From Methanolinea sp. (GTDB lineage Archaea > Halobacteriota > Methanomicrobia > Methanomicrobiales > Methanospirillaceae): 64,000 bases of DNA. Numbering within the stretch: position 1 is the first letter of the stretch; the number at the start of each line of letters is the position of its first letter. The translations under genes were made by a program, and so were the position numbers. The notes under the pieces are model-generated. The model saw nothing but the letters and a program-made list of their open reading frames with translations. It ran no database searches and was not told the origin of the DNA. Below, piece after piece: positions 24,338 through 33,540 of this stretch. The stretch is from contig JADFDO010000002.1 in assembly GCA_018262855.1 (NCBI GenBank), positions 112,801-176,800 on the forward strand, written 5' to 3'.

Positions 24338-25516
24338 TCAGTGGGGCATACAGTTTCTGATCATCGTGAGAATCGCCTCGCCACCTGTCGCCCCGGCAGT
24401 TCTCTGGCTCCCGTGCATGACATCGATCAGAGGCAGGTTCAGCGTTGCGGCGATAGGCCGCTCCATCAGCCCCCCTATGAGGATATCGATACCGTGGGCC
24501 CGGATCAGGTCTTCGATTGCATCCCAGCCCGGGCTGACCGCCACAGAACACCCGCTCCCGGCAGCCGTTTTGATCTCTTCGATGAGCGGTGTCTCGAAGT
24601 CGAGGACGATCAATACCGGCGCAATCCCTTGAGAGGAAAGGAACCTGCCAAGCGCAAGAGCCCTTGTCGGGCCTGAAAAGAGCGCAATCCGGGGTGGACG
24701 TGAGAGAAGACCTGCCTTCTCACTGGTATCCGGAAGTGTCGGGACCGGCGATATCCCGAGTGCGGAGGCGGTTTTCTGGAGAAACTCCCTGCTCAGTGCA
24801 GTGCCGACAGGAAACACTGTTCTGATGTAGGGTGTTTTGAATCTCTGGAGAAGGTATTCTGCCGTGGGAAGCCCCGACGTTTCGCAGATCACAATATTCA
24901 GGCAGGCGCTCCCGATCTGCTTCAGCTGGTCGCACGAGGCGCCTGCGGGAACGACAACCCCGATCCTGAGGTCTAGGAGGGAGAGGAGATCCCTGATCTC
25001 CCGAAGATCAGGTCCTGCCCTGAGCATCCCGATCAGATTGACGGTTCCCGGGCGTTGTTCATGCACTGGTTCTGCAAGTTCCCTGACAATCGAGAGAAGC
25101 GTATTTGCATAGCCGTCTGTGAAATTCCCTGAGAAGCCTCCGGCCTCGATATGAAGGACCCTTGCCCGGGTCCTGGCGGCCCTGCAGGCATTCTCGACAT
25201 CTTCCCCGATGATCCCGGATGCGCAGCACGAGAGTACTACCATGATCTCGGGCTTCTTCTCCCGGTCGAGATCGAGGATAGCCTGCCTTAACCGTTCCTC
25301 AGCGCCAAACACCACATCGTGTTCGTCCATTCCCGTGCAATAGACCGGGATATGCCGGTCTCCACGGAGTCCGAGGATGTAGTTGATATGGTAGACGCAC
25401 CCCCGTGGACCGTGGACCAGGATCACCGTGTTCTTCAGGGTGGCAGCTGCCTTGATTGCCCCGAACAGGCTGCAGGTGATCCGGGGGATTTCCATGGACG
25501 AGCAGGATCCTGACAC
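24338..25516 (-). CDS. Solitary nitrogenase component 1-like protein (NifD/CfbD family)
   Basis: 392 residues with the fold signatures of nitrogenase component 1 and its relatives: C15 in PRITCSLFGA, C40 in VHGPRGCVYHINY, and C97/C98 in VLSCCASGIIGEDVE, the three positions that hold the P-cluster-type iron-sulfur centre. MDEHDVVFGAEERLRQAI is also typical. It is distinct from the CfbD gene at 39710-40789 in the same window and has no NifH-like or second-subunit partner beside it. The gene may encode a homodimeric reductase subunit using a reductase encoded elsewhere. The substrate is unknown; nitrogenase activity is unlikely since partners and cofactor genes are absent nearby. Confidence 0.8.
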   Translation of the reverse strand: MSGSCSSMEIPRITCSLFGAIKAAATLKNTVILVHGPRGCVYHINYILGLRGDRHIPVYCTGMDEHDVVFGAEERLRQAILDLDREKKPEIMVVLSCCASGIIGEDVENACRAARTRARVLHIEAGGFSGNFTDGYANTLLSIVRELAEPVHEQRPGTVNLIGMLRAGPDLREIRDLLSLLDLRIGVVVPAGASCDQLKQIGSACLNIVICETSGLPTAEYLLQRFKTPYIRTVFPVGTALSREFLQKTASALGISPVPTLPDTSEKAGLLSRPPRIALFSGPTRALALGRFLSSQGIAPVLIVLDFETPLIEEIKTAAGSGCSVAVSPGWDAIEDLIRAHGIDILIGGLMERPIAATLNLPLIDVMHGSQRTAGATGGEAILTMIRNCMPH

Positions 25517-25619
25517 AGCAGAGAGATATGGTGAACAGGGTCTTGAAATAATTATTCTGTTCCATTCATGATTGGTGCGCGATATTCCGGCTCCACCCTG
25601 TGGAAGTGCCAGGAGGCAC

Positions 25620-26372
25620 TTACCACACCTGCCGTCCGAATGGCTTGAGGTGCGCCATCTCCCTCGCCTTCCCGAGCGCTTCCGCCGCCTCCCGATCCCT
25701 CCCGAGTTTCCCCAGTGATAATCCCTTGTTGTTCAGAGCCCACACGTCAGATGGATTGGAATGGAGTGCTGTGTCGAACGCCTCGACAGATTCCTCGTAC
25801 TTCCCGAGGGCTGCAAGCGCCACGCCCTTGTTTGTCCATACTATTCCAAGATCGGGATTTTCTGCGATGCAGGCGTCGTATGACAGGAGAGCCTTAGAAT
25901 AATCCCCCAGATCGGCGAGCGCAACTCCCCGGTTATACAGGGCTTTTGGGGAGCCTGGATCGATTGCAAGTACCTTCTCATAGCACGGGACCGCCTCCTC
26001 CGTTTTTTCCTGCTGGTACAGGCAGTTCCCCTTGATGTACCAGGCTTCAGCATGGGTTGGGTCGTACAGGAGCGTCATGTTCAGGGAGTCAATCGCTTCG
26101 TCGTATCTTCCGAGGTAATAGAAGGTGAGCCCCCTGACGAACCAGGCATCGGTGCACTGGCTGTCAAGGGAGAGCGCCTCCTGGCACCGGGAAAGTGCCT
26201 CCCTGAAACGGCCAGTCCGGTTCAGGGTAAACGCCCATGCTGCAAGATCGGTGGGGCGTATGTGCTGCCCCGGATCGCGCTCCGAGTATGCCGAGAGTGA
26301 GTCCCTGTACCGCCCAGTACAGGAAAGGAGCGCTGCCCGGCAGAATATCGGCTCATCAACTCTGGTTTCCAT
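25620..26372 (-). CDS. Tetratricopeptide-repeat protein
   Basis: The open frame extends to 26498, but METRVDEPIFCRAALLSCTG at 26372 is preferred, since the upstream part is low-complexity and a GAGAGG sits next to this ATG. The 250 residues contain about six TPR units, for example RGLTFYYLGRYDEAIDSLNM, KGNCLYQQEKTEEAVPCYEK, RGVALADLGDYSKALLSYDA and KGVALAALGKYEESVEAFDT. It is read in the same direction as the nitrogenase-like gene 103 bases further on and might be co-transcribed with it. Confidence 0.8.
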   Translation of the reverse strand: METRVDEPIFCRAALLSCTGRYRDSLSAYSERDPGQHIRPTDLAAWAFTLNRTGRFREALSRCQEALSLDSQCTDAWFVRGLTFYYLGRYDEAIDSLNMTLLYDPTHAEAWYIKGNCLYQQEKTEEAVPCYEKVLAIDPGSPKALYNRGVALADLGDYSKALLSYDACIAENPDLGIVWTNKGVALAALGKYEESVEAFDTALHSNPSDVWALNNKGLSLGKLGRDREAAEALGKAREMAHLKPFGRQVW

Positions 26373-26515
26373 CCTCTCGCATCCTTCTCTCTGTTGAGAT
26401 GCTCCCGGGATCATAAGAGCATTTGCACGAAGGACGATCCTTTCAGCGCCACAAGATCCTGCCCAGGGTCCCGGTAAGCAGGGTATGGGGCAGGGCACAG
26501 GGCCCTGCGGCAGCC

Positions 26516-27343
26516 TTATTGGCCGGGTTTTTTCTTTCCGGGATGGATTTTTCGGTCCATGCTCCCGCTTATCAGCCCTTCCAGGTCAACCGTGCAGAAC
26601 TCAAACCCCAGCTCGTGGATTCTCCGGGAAATTCTTTCCCTGTTCTCCAAAAGGCGTGGAATATCGTCTTTTGGGACCTCGATCCGGGCAAGGGCATCAT
26701 GCTTCCTGACCCGCACGTCCGGAAAACCAGCAGTGACAAGGAATTCCTCGGCCTTTTCGATATGCGCCAGATCACGGGAAGTGATCAGGTCACCATACGG
26801 GATTCGGGTCGCCAGGCAGGGAGTCGAGGGAAGGTTCCAGAACGGGTATCCCCTCTCCTTCGCGAGCTCCCTGATCATCGGTTTTGTCAGGCCGCAGAGG
26901 GCGAGCGGGTGCAGAATGCCTGCCTCATCGGCTGCCGCAATCCCGGGCCTGAACTCCTTGTAATCGGAATGATTCACTCCGTCCATGACCACGCTCACTC
27001 CATACTCTGCCGCTTTCCTCCATAGGATCTCGGCGCCCCGTTTCTTACAGAGATAACACCTGTTGACTGGATTTTGCAGGAATTCCGGATCGTCAAGTGC
27101 CGGAAATGGGACAACCTCGCAGGGGAATCCAAAGGCAGCAGCCCTCTGCATCGCATCCCTGACCGTCCGTCTTGGCAGAAGCGGCGAATCGAGTATCACG
27201 CACCGTTCAAGTCCCCCGGTCTCTTCGTGTGCGATCACTGCAAGAAACGAGCTGTCGAGCCCGCCTGAGTAGGAGAGAACCATTCCTCCGGATCGCGTAA
27301 GGAGTTTTTTGAGTTGCTGCAGGGGAAGTGAGTCGGGATTCAT
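26516..27343 (-). CDS. larE: LarE-type ATP-dependent sulfur transferase
   Basis: 275 residues of the PP-loop pyrophosphatase family; LSYSGGLDSSF (residues 23-33) binds ATP. Cys96 and Cys99 (NRCYLCKK) together with Cys176 (STPCLATRIPYG) give the three-cysteine pattern of the LarE subgroup that carries a [4Fe-4S] cluster, instead of the single sacrificial cysteine of Lactobacillus LarE. LarE inserts sulfur into the nickel-pincer cofactor of lactate racemase; larB, larC and larA are not nearby, so another sulfur acceptor is possible. It is divergent from the MoeB-like gene. The C-terminus is lysine-rich. Confidence 0.85.
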   Translation of the reverse strand: MNPDSLPLQQLKKLLTRSGGMVLSYSGGLDSSFLAVIAHEETGGLERCVILDSPLLPRRTVRDAMQRAAAFGFPCEVVPFPALDDPEFLQNPVNRCYLCKKRGAEILWRKAAEYGVSVVMDGVNHSDYKEFRPGIAAADEAGILHPLALCGLTKPMIRELAKERGYPFWNLPSTPCLATRIPYGDLITSRDLAHIEKAEEFLVTAGFPDVRVRKHDALARIEVPKDDIPRLLENRERISRRIHELGFEFCTVDLEGLISGSMDRKIHPGKKKPGQ

Positions 27344-27416
27344 ACGACGAGGGGGTTCTGGATGGCGGTATCACAGAGGGTTCAGATCAGGTATCACGCA
27401 CCATTATGTTCAAAGA

Positions 27417-27428
27417 TGACTATATTAC
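27417..27428 (+). promoter_or_regulatory. TATA-like box before moeB
   Basis: GACTATATTACT lies about 60 bases before the ATG at 27484. This placement supports the downstream start for the MoeB-like protein rather than one at 27328, which would overlap larE. Confidence 0.4.
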
Positions 27429-27483
27429 TCTCTGCAGAGCCCGGATATCAGCCTTTTCCGGGCAGGTGAGTGGAGAGAACCGG

Positions 27484-28215
27484 ATGCTTTCTGAACGGGA
27501 ACGGGAACGGTATCTCCGGCAGTTGCCCCTTTTCGGGGATGAAGGCCAGGAGATACTCCGATCTTCATCGGTCTGCGTGGCAGGCGCCGGGGGTCTCGGG
27601 TCCCCTGTTGCCCTGTATCTCGCAGCAGCCGGTGTCGGGCATATACGTCTCCTGGATCCCGACAGGGTTGACAGGAGCAACCTGAACCGCCAGATTCTTC
27701 ATACCGATCCCGACATCCCACGGTTCAAGGTCGATTCAGCGGCTGAGAAACTGGTGAGGCTGAACCCGGATATCAGGATCGAGCCCATGCCCATCGCGAT
27801 ACACGAAGGGAATGCTCTCCTGGTAGCGGATGGGATGGACCTCCTTGTCGATGCCCTCGATTCATACCCTCCCCGGTATCTCCTGAACAGGGTTGCATTT
27901 GAGAAAGGCATACCGCTCGTTCACGCTGCGGTGAGCGGGTTTGTCGGACAGCTCACGACGATAATCCCTGGAGAGACACCCTGCTTGAGGTGCGCGATTC
28001 CCCACTCCCCGGAAGGGGGATCATCACCCCCGGTGCTCGGTGCCACTGCAGGAATTCTCGGCACCATGGAAGCGCTGGAGGCGATCAAGGTTCTCCTCGG
28101 GATGGGGGATGTCGCAAAGAATTTCCTCCTTGTATGGGATGGAATGTACGGCAGGCTCGATCAGATACCGGTCGAGCGAATCCCGGGATGCCCGGTGTGC
28201 GGGAGCAGGGGTTGA
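27484..28215 (+). CDS. moeB: MoeB/ThiF-type adenylyltransferase
   Basis: 244 residues from MLSERERERYLRQLPLFGDE, the normal start of MoeB/HesA proteins; an in-frame start at 27328 would add 52 unrelated residues. AGAGGLGSPVALYLAAAGVG is the nucleotide-binding loop, followed by DPDRVDRSNLNRQILH. Two zinc-binding CxxC pairs are present (PCLRCAIP and GCPVCGSRG). The enzyme adenylates the C-terminal glycine of a ubiquitin-like sulfur carrier, here surely the MoaD encoded next. The stop codon lies a few bases before the MoaD start. Confidence 0.88.
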   Translation: MLSERERERYLRQLPLFGDEGQEILRSSSVCVAGAGGLGSPVALYLAAAGVGHIRLLDPDRVDRSNLNRQILHTDPDIPRFKVDSAAEKLVRLNPDIRIEPMPIAIHEGNALLVADGMDLLVDALDSYPPRYLLNRVAFEKGIPLVHAAVSGFVGQLTTIIPGETPCLRCAIPHSPEGGSSPPVLGATAGILGTMEALEAIKVLLGMGDVAKNFLLVWDGMYGRLDQIPVERIPGCPVCGSRG

Positions 28216-28220
28216 ACAGA

Positions 28221-28502
28221 GTGATTACAGTCCATATCAGGGCATTTGCACGGTTCCGGGAATTGTTCGGGGATCGTTTCGATCTCAAGGTTGAAAGTCC
28301 TGCCACGGTCCGGTCAGTCATGCACGAGATCGGGAGGAGGAACGTGCAGGGGATCTCCGAGCTTCTCGATCATGAAGGGAACGTGAAGAAATCCGTGATC
28401 ATCATGGTGAACCGCGAACGTATCAGCGGCGAGACCAGGGATGACCATCCTGTCTCCGGGGAAGATGAAGTTGCACTCTATCCGCCGGTTGCGGGAGGAT
28501 GA
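28221..28502 (+). CDS. moaD: Molybdopterin synthase sulfur carrier MoaD
   Basis: 93 residues when started at the GTG at 28221, nine bases behind AGGGG; a TTG at 28212 would add three residues. The product begins ITVHIRAFARFRELFGDRFD, has the beta-grasp pattern and ends DEVALYPPVAGG with the essential Gly-Gly tail that is adenylated by MoeB and thiolated. The frame is open far upstream through moeB, but that part is not MoaD-like. It lies between moeB and moaE, so the three form a molybdopterin (or tungstopterin) sulfur-transfer set. Confidence 0.85.
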   Translation: MITVHIRAFARFRELFGDRFDLKVESPATVRSVMHEIGRRNVQGISELLDHEGNVKKSVIIMVNRERISGETRDDHPVSGEDEVALYPPVAGG

Positions 28503-28508
28503 ACACGT

Positions 28509-28910
28509 ATGATCCGGATCACCAGAGACGATTTTGACATATCCGCTCTGCTCGAGGAAGCCCGGGGCGACGAGAACGGAGCCATTGTAAGTTTCGTCGG
28601 TATCGTGCGGAATGATGGCATTGAGCGGATGGAGGTTGAAGCCTTCGAAGAGGTTGCAGAGCAGGAGCTCTTCCGTATCCGTCAGGAGGCGATCGAGAAA
28701 TTCGGAGTGACCAGCGTCGATATCATCCACAGGGTCGGCTCACTCGCAGTCGGCGACCGGATCGTCCTGATCATTGTTGGCGCATCCCACCGGAAGGCGG
28801 CTTTCCTTGGGTGCGAGTATATCATCGACCGGATCAAGGAATCCGTACCGATCTGGAAGAAGGAGTATACTGCCGGGGATTCCAGGTGGGTTCCCGGAGA
28901 GCATGAATGA
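28509..28910 (+). CDS. moaE: Molybdopterin synthase catalytic subunit MoaE
   Basis: 133 residues. GAIVSFVGIVRND near residue 24, then VGASHRKAAFLGCEYIIDRI (residues about 93-112) and PIWKKEYTAGDSRWV are the signatures of MoaE, including the catalytic lysine of PIWKKE. It converts cPMP to molybdopterin with sulfur from MoaD thiocarboxylate. It starts seven bases after moaD. The cofactor is needed by formylmethanofuran dehydrogenase, the first enzyme of hydrogenotrophic methanogenesis. Confidence 0.92.
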   Translation: MIRITRDDFDISALLEEARGDENGAIVSFVGIVRNDGIERMEVEAFEEVAEQELFRIRQEAIEKFGVTSVDIIHRVGSLAVGDRIVLIIVGASHRKAAFLGCEYIIDRIKESVPIWKKEYTAGDSRWVPGEHE

Positions 28911-29035
28911 GAGTTCAGGGTATTTTCCATTTTTTTACGAACTATAGGACAGGCAAACACCTGAGAAAATAGCAAAGGTGATTACACGGGGATTGATCCC
29001 TCGGTCCAGGAGAGAAAAAAGAACCTCCCGTATCC

Positions 29036-30337
29036 CTACTCTCTCCCTTCTCTCCGAGCCACCATGAAAAATCCCGCAGCAATGAATGCAGCAACGCACG
29101 CCCATACCGGGAATGGAACGAACGCCATGGAGGGCGTCAGGCCAACCTGAACCTGCGCGGTCTGGCCGGCGCTTAAGTTGAAGGAACTCGAATAATCCTG
29201 GTATCCATACAGGCGGAGGACGATGGTATGCGGACCTTCCGGGAGCGACGGGATGGTGAGGGGGGTGATCCCCACACAACTGTTGTCGATGAAAATATTT
29301 GCTCCAGAAGGCTCGGAGCTGATCTGCACAGTTCCAGAACCTGCCGGAGTCTGCATTGGCGAGAGCGTTGCCCTGACACTCGCGGTCTTTCCGGCCTGGA
29401 CAGGGACACGTGTCACGTAATCCTGGTAATTCTGGAGCTTGAGGGTGATGGAATGCTCACCGGGTGAGATCCCGGTCAGATCCAGAGGGTTTCCTGCCTG
29501 GGTGATACCCTGGAATATCCCGTCAACCAGCACCGATGCCCCCGCGGGGGTTGAATCGACATTGATGAACCCTGTCGTCATCTCTTTCTGCAGCTCAAGG
29601 GGTATGTCAAGTACGACGACCTGGTTGGGCCGGATGGTGACAAGCCCCGACCAGTCCTCGTATCCCACCTTCTTCAGCAGTGCAAAATGCGTTCCTGCAG
29701 CGAGGTTCCCGACCGTGGTTGCGGTGGACCCCTTGTAGATACCGTCCACGTATACATCTGCACCACCGGGGGAGCTCTTCACCTGGATGGTGCCAACCTC
29801 GGATAAGGGTTTGAGGACCAGATCAACGGTAATGCTCCCGCCGGGGGGGATATTGACAATGCTGACAGAGGGGGAATACCCTGAGAGGAATGCCTGGACG
29901 AGGTGACCTCCTGACTGGATGTCCTTATAGATCCAGGGTGCCTGCTGGCCTTTTCCGGAATCAAGCGTGACAAGTGCTCCGCCTGGCGATGAGGTGACCG
30001 TGAGGGTGCCTGTTGACTGACTGGGTTCCAGTTCTGCAAAAACCTTGATACGTTCACCGGGTTTCGGATTTGCCGTGTATTGTGCAGTATGGGGATAATA
30101 CCCGTTCGCGGAGACAGTGATGGTGTGCTGGGGAGCACCGGAGCTCACCACAGGGTAGGTGACAGGCGTGACACCGATGAAGAGGCCGTCGAATATGACA
30201 GGAGCTCCCGAAGGATTGGATTCGATCAGGAAGAAACCAGTATCCCCCGCGACAGACTGGGAAGCATGGACCGGAAGCCCAATCGCCAGCACAAGGAATA
30301 TTACAGCAAGGATGGGAAAAGGGGTGTGTATTCGCAT
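29036..30337 (-). CDS. Membrane-anchored surface protein with five PEGA domains
   Basis: 433 residues from MRIHTPFPILAVIFLVLAIG at 30337, where GGAG precedes the ATG; a longer frame to 30490 has no support. A signal peptide (1 to about 25) is followed by five PEGA repeats of about 70 residues, each opening with a pattern like GTxxVxSSPxGAxVxVDGxxxG (e.g. ESNPSGAPVIFDG, SSPGGADVYVDG, SSEPSGANIFIDN). The protein ends with a membrane helix (FPVWACVAAFIAAGFFMV) and a basic tail ARREGRE, so it is displayed outside the cell. PEGA domains are thought to take part in S-layer or polysaccharide contacts. Confidence 0.88.
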   Translation of the reverse strand: MRIHTPFPILAVIFLVLAIGLPVHASQSVAGDTGFFLIESNPSGAPVIFDGLFIGVTPVTYPVVSSGAPQHTITVSANGYYPHTAQYTANPKPGERIKVFAELEPSQSTGTLTVTSSPGGALVTLDSGKGQQAPWIYKDIQSGGHLVQAFLSGYSPSVSIVNIPPGGSITVDLVLKPLSEVGTIQVKSSPGGADVYVDGIYKGSTATTVGNLAAGTHFALLKKVGYEDWSGLVTIRPNQVVVLDIPLELQKEMTTGFINVDSTPAGASVLVDGIFQGITQAGNPLDLTGISPGEHSITLKLQNYQDYVTRVPVQAGKTASVRATLSPMQTPAGSGTVQISSEPSGANIFIDNSCVGITPLTIPSLPEGPHTIVLRLYGYQDYSSSFNLSAGQTAQVQVGLTPSMAFVPFPVWACVAAFIAAGFFMVARREGRE

Positions 30338-30571
30338 ATACGCACTCCTCTTGTCTTTTGTCCGAAAAAAACTTTGTAGTGTTCCGGGAGAATCCCCCTT
30401 TGTTTTGGCCGGTGCAGAGCATTTATGGAGCTTGAGCGTGCATAAGACAGTATCTACGGGTCCTGAGCATCCGCAATCACAGGGTATCAATGCATACTCT
30501 CATCATTCCACACGAAACCGGTGCATTCGCTGAGATACTGGGATTCCCGTTGAGGCGATGAGGGAACTATC

Positions 30572-30991
30572 ATGCTGGAACGGCTGAACCAGTTCGAAAA
30601 GATTGTGTACTATGCCCTTGTGATCCTCCTTGCCATCGTCATTTTTATTTCAGTCGTTGAACTTGTCATCCTCATGATCGACGGCCTGTTCGTCGACCAT
30701 ACGTTCAGGCTGGACAACCACGAGATCCTGACGGTGTTCGGGTTCTTCCTTCTTATCCTGATAGGAATTGAACTGCTGGACACGATCAAAGCATACATCA
30801 AGAAGCAGGAGATCCACGTCGAGATAATCGTGCTACTGGCAATCATTGCCGTTGCCCGGAAGATCATCCTCCTTGACCCCTACTCAGATATGCCGCTCTC
30901 CGATCTCACGCTCTGGGGCATGGGCGTGGTGGTGATCTGCCTCGCTGCTGCATACTACCTGATCAGGAAGGCAGGAGTATCCCTTCAATGA
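30572..30991 (+). CDS. PsiE-family membrane protein
   Basis: 139 residues with four membrane helices and the PsiE-family pattern: LERLNQFEKIVYYALVILLA at the N-terminus, LIGIELLDTIKAYIKKQEIH in the middle and VARKIILLD after the third helix. Family members are induced by phosphate starvation in enterobacteria; the molecular function is unknown. Archaeal copies are common in methanogens. Confidence 0.8.
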   Translation: MLERLNQFEKIVYYALVILLAIVIFISVVELVILMIDGLFVDHTFRLDNHEILTVFGFFLLILIGIELLDTIKAYIKKQEIHVEIIVLLAIIAVARKIILLDPYSDMPLSDLTLWGMGVVVICLAAAYYLIRKAGVSLQ

Positions 30992-31067
30992 AACGGCGGT
31001 CTTTTTGATCGTGTGATTATTATGATTGGATAAGAACGGACCACCTGAACCTGGAAAGGCATCCATC

Positions 31068-31664
31068 ATGATTCAATCCCACGGACCGGAATACGAACGT
31101 ATTCTGGAGATATGCAGAGACCTTGAGAAAGCCACCACGAAGGGAGAGCTTGGCATGCTGCTCGCACGGGAGATCTCCCAGTACTCTCTCTTCGATCTCC
31201 AGGTCATCATGGGCAGGATCCGGTACGAGATCCACCGCCTTCCACCAGCATACAGGAAGGCTGCCGGTCCATACCTGCTCTCCCAGATAGTCGATACTCA
31301 CCATTCCCTCCTCACCATGTGCACGCGTGGCGATTTTCAGGCGATAGCCCGGCCGATCCAGGCGAGGGACCTGTACCTCTCCTTCATTGCCATGATCCCC
31401 AGGGGGTGTTATGCCGGGGATATCCGTGACGTGTACCTTCCCCAGTTCCACTCACCGATGCACAGGCTGTTCTATTACCTCCTCGCGGTGTTTGCGATGT
31501 ATGTCCTCGAACAACCTGGCCACCCGGTCGGCACCCCGTTCCCTGGTGGGATGAAGATCGAGGAGCGGGAAGGAGCATTCATCTGCCCGGTCAGGGATAA
31601 GGAGAAGGAGGTCTTCTTCTCGATCTGCAATTTCTGTCCCGCAAAGCAGATGGAAGGGGTATAA
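31068..31664 (+). CDS. DUF2115 (UPF0305) family protein
   Basis: 198 residues from the ATG at 31068, which has GGAAAGG some ten bases before it; a TTG at 31026 is possible. The length, the N-terminal LARE-ISQYSLFDLQVIMGRI and the C-terminal Cys set (FICPVRDKEKE then ICNFCPAKQ) fit the methanogen-specific UPF0305/DUF2115 family. Three or four conserved Cys near the end could bind a metal or iron-sulfur centre. The function is unknown. The gene follows the PsiE gene in the same direction at 77 bases. Confidence 0.75.
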   Translation: MIQSHGPEYERILEICRDLEKATTKGELGMLLAREISQYSLFDLQVIMGRIRYEIHRLPPAYRKAAGPYLLSQIVDTHHSLLTMCTRGDFQAIARPIQARDLYLSFIAMIPRGCYAGDIRDVYLPQFHSPMHRLFYYLLAVFAMYVLEQPGHPVGTPFPGGMKIEEREGAFICPVRDKEKEVFFSICNFCPAKQMEGV

Positions 31665-31772
31665 CACCGACGTCCCGTCAATTCCGGTGCAGGGGTGCTG
31701 TCGAATACTATTTACGGTGAACCTTCCCGGTGCTTCCCGGCTTTTTCCAGGAATACAATCCGATTCCCCTCC

Positions 31773-33194
31773 TCACTTTACGAGGTGATTCTTCAGGACA
31801 TAGAGGATTGCACCCACTCCGCATAATGCCGCTGCGATGATCAGGATCGCCGACACCGCGCCGGCAAGCATGCCAGGGACAGCATCCTGGACCGGCCCCG
31901 AATATCCCGCGGCCTGGAGGTACAGGGTGAGGAGGATACCAGACACACAGACCCCGAGAGTCATGCCAAGGTTCCTTATGGTGGCACTCACGCTCGAAGC
32001 AAGGCCTGCCCGCTCAAGCGGCAGTGCCCGCATAATATCGGTGCTGCTCGGGCTGTGAAAGAGGGCGGCTCCCACGAAGAGCGGGACAAAGAGGAAGATG
32101 ATCGCGTAAAGATCCTGTGCACGTGCGGCATACCCGAGCAGCACCAGCGAGATCCCGGTAAGCAGGATCCCGAGCACCGGGAGCGCACGACTGAACTTCT
32201 GATCATACAGCCACCCCGAGACCGGGGCTGCGATGATCATGACTGCCGGGGCAATCAAAAAGATCATACCGACCCTGGAGGGTGTTATCCCCATCACCTC
32301 CTCGAAATAGAAGGGGGCAAGGAGGTTCACCATGAAGAGTGCCATGTAGAAGCAGACGGTCGCACTATTGGGAAGAGAAAAGCCGGGATTCCTGAAGATG
32401 GTGAGATCGAGCAAAGGGTGGGTGCTCCTTGATTCAGCGATGAGAAAGAGGAAGGCTGATGTCGCGGAGATGAGGAGGAAGAGTGCTGCGGTCCATGACC
32501 AGGTAAGGGATGACGAGAGCTCAAAGAGGAAGAGGATGATGAAGATGAGCGAGAGGACCATGGTCGCGGAGCCCGGCCAGTCCATGACAACCTCCTGCCC
32601 CACCTGTTCCTTCCGGGAAAAATAACGGGCAAACAGGATAGCCCCGACGATCCCTATGGGGACGTTGATCAGGAAAATATACTCCCATCCCAGCGTTTCC
32701 GTCAAAAATCCCCCCAGGATCGGTGCTGCGATCCCTGCTGCTGCGGTGACTGCACCGATATATCCCATGGTCCTCCCCTGGTCTTCCGGGCTTGCGATCT
32801 CAAAGAGGATCGCCCAGCTGATGGAGAAGATCATCGCGGATCCGCACGCCTGGAAGACCCGGTAGGCGATCAGTTCCCAAAGGCTCATCGCGAGGCCGCA
32901 TGCGAGTGATGATGCGGTGAACAGGATAAGTCCTGCAAGGAAGAGTGTTCTCTTTCCTGTATACTCAGACAGCCTCCCGAATATCAGGAGAAGGCTTGTC
33001 TCCGTGATGAGGTATGCAGTGATGATCCACTGGGAGTGGGCGACATCAGCTGCAAAGCTCCTGCTGATCGTGGGAAGTGCGATACTCACGACGATCCCAT
33101 CGATGGCAGCCATCGCGATCGCTGCGAATACCACGAACCTGATGATTGCCTGTGGCCCCCTGGACTCGTGAATCGCAGGCCCTGGTATGATCAT
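31773..33194 (-). CDS. MFS drug exporter, EmrB/QacA type (DHA2)
   Basis: 473 residues with 14 predicted membrane helices. DGIVVSIALPTISRSF in the first helix region, QWIITAYLITETSLLLIFGR and the motif LGGFLTETLGWEYIFLINVP are the DHA2 signatures, and GRLSEYTGKR is the loop 2-3 motif A. It probably exports hydrophobic or cationic compounds by proton antiport. No regulator gene is adjacent. Confidence 0.9.
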   Translation of the reverse strand: MIIPGPAIHESRGPQAIIRFVVFAAIAMAAIDGIVVSIALPTISRSFAADVAHSQWIITAYLITETSLLLIFGRLSEYTGKRTLFLAGLILFTASSLACGLAMSLWELIAYRVFQACGSAMIFSISWAILFEIASPEDQGRTMGYIGAVTAAAGIAAPILGGFLTETLGWEYIFLINVPIGIVGAILFARYFSRKEQVGQEVVMDWPGSATMVLSLIFIILFLFELSSSLTWSWTAALFLLISATSAFLFLIAESRSTHPLLDLTIFRNPGFSLPNSATVCFYMALFMVNLLAPFYFEEVMGITPSRVGMIFLIAPAVMIIAAPVSGWLYDQKFSRALPVLGILLTGISLVLLGYAARAQDLYAIIFLFVPLFVGAALFHSPSSTDIMRALPLERAGLASSVSATIRNLGMTLGVCVSGILLTLYLQAAGYSGPVQDAVPGMLAGAVSAILIIAAALCGVGAILYVLKNHLVK

Positions 33195-33540
33195 GGAATA
33201 CTATCCAGTCAGAATTTTAGATCCTCATGGTGAAATCATTATTCTCTTGGCTCCGGGCAGGCCACAGAGGAATCGTTCACGCACCGATATTCCAAGAGTA
33301 TCTTTCAGGAAGCGGGGATGATCGCGCCAGGGGATTCTCAAATACTATTCTTCTCTTTTTTTAGGGATACAAGGGATTTCGTAGTAACGAAAGAAAAAAT
33401 TCCTTATCCTTCAAGGGACCACCTGGTGGCCGCTCCGAAGGAAACAGCCGATCAATCGATCAGGTTCATTGCAAGACTGCTCTCCGGTAAGAGCAGAAAA
33501 TACATAGTGCGGCCTTGCGCCGCTGAGATTCCCCGGCCAA
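33195..33540. other. Intergenic region between MFS and UspA genes
   Basis: About 350 bases without a supportable gene. It contains a T-rich stretch (ctctttttttagg near 33354-33362, plus strand) and otherwise nothing that I recognise. Confidence 0.35.
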
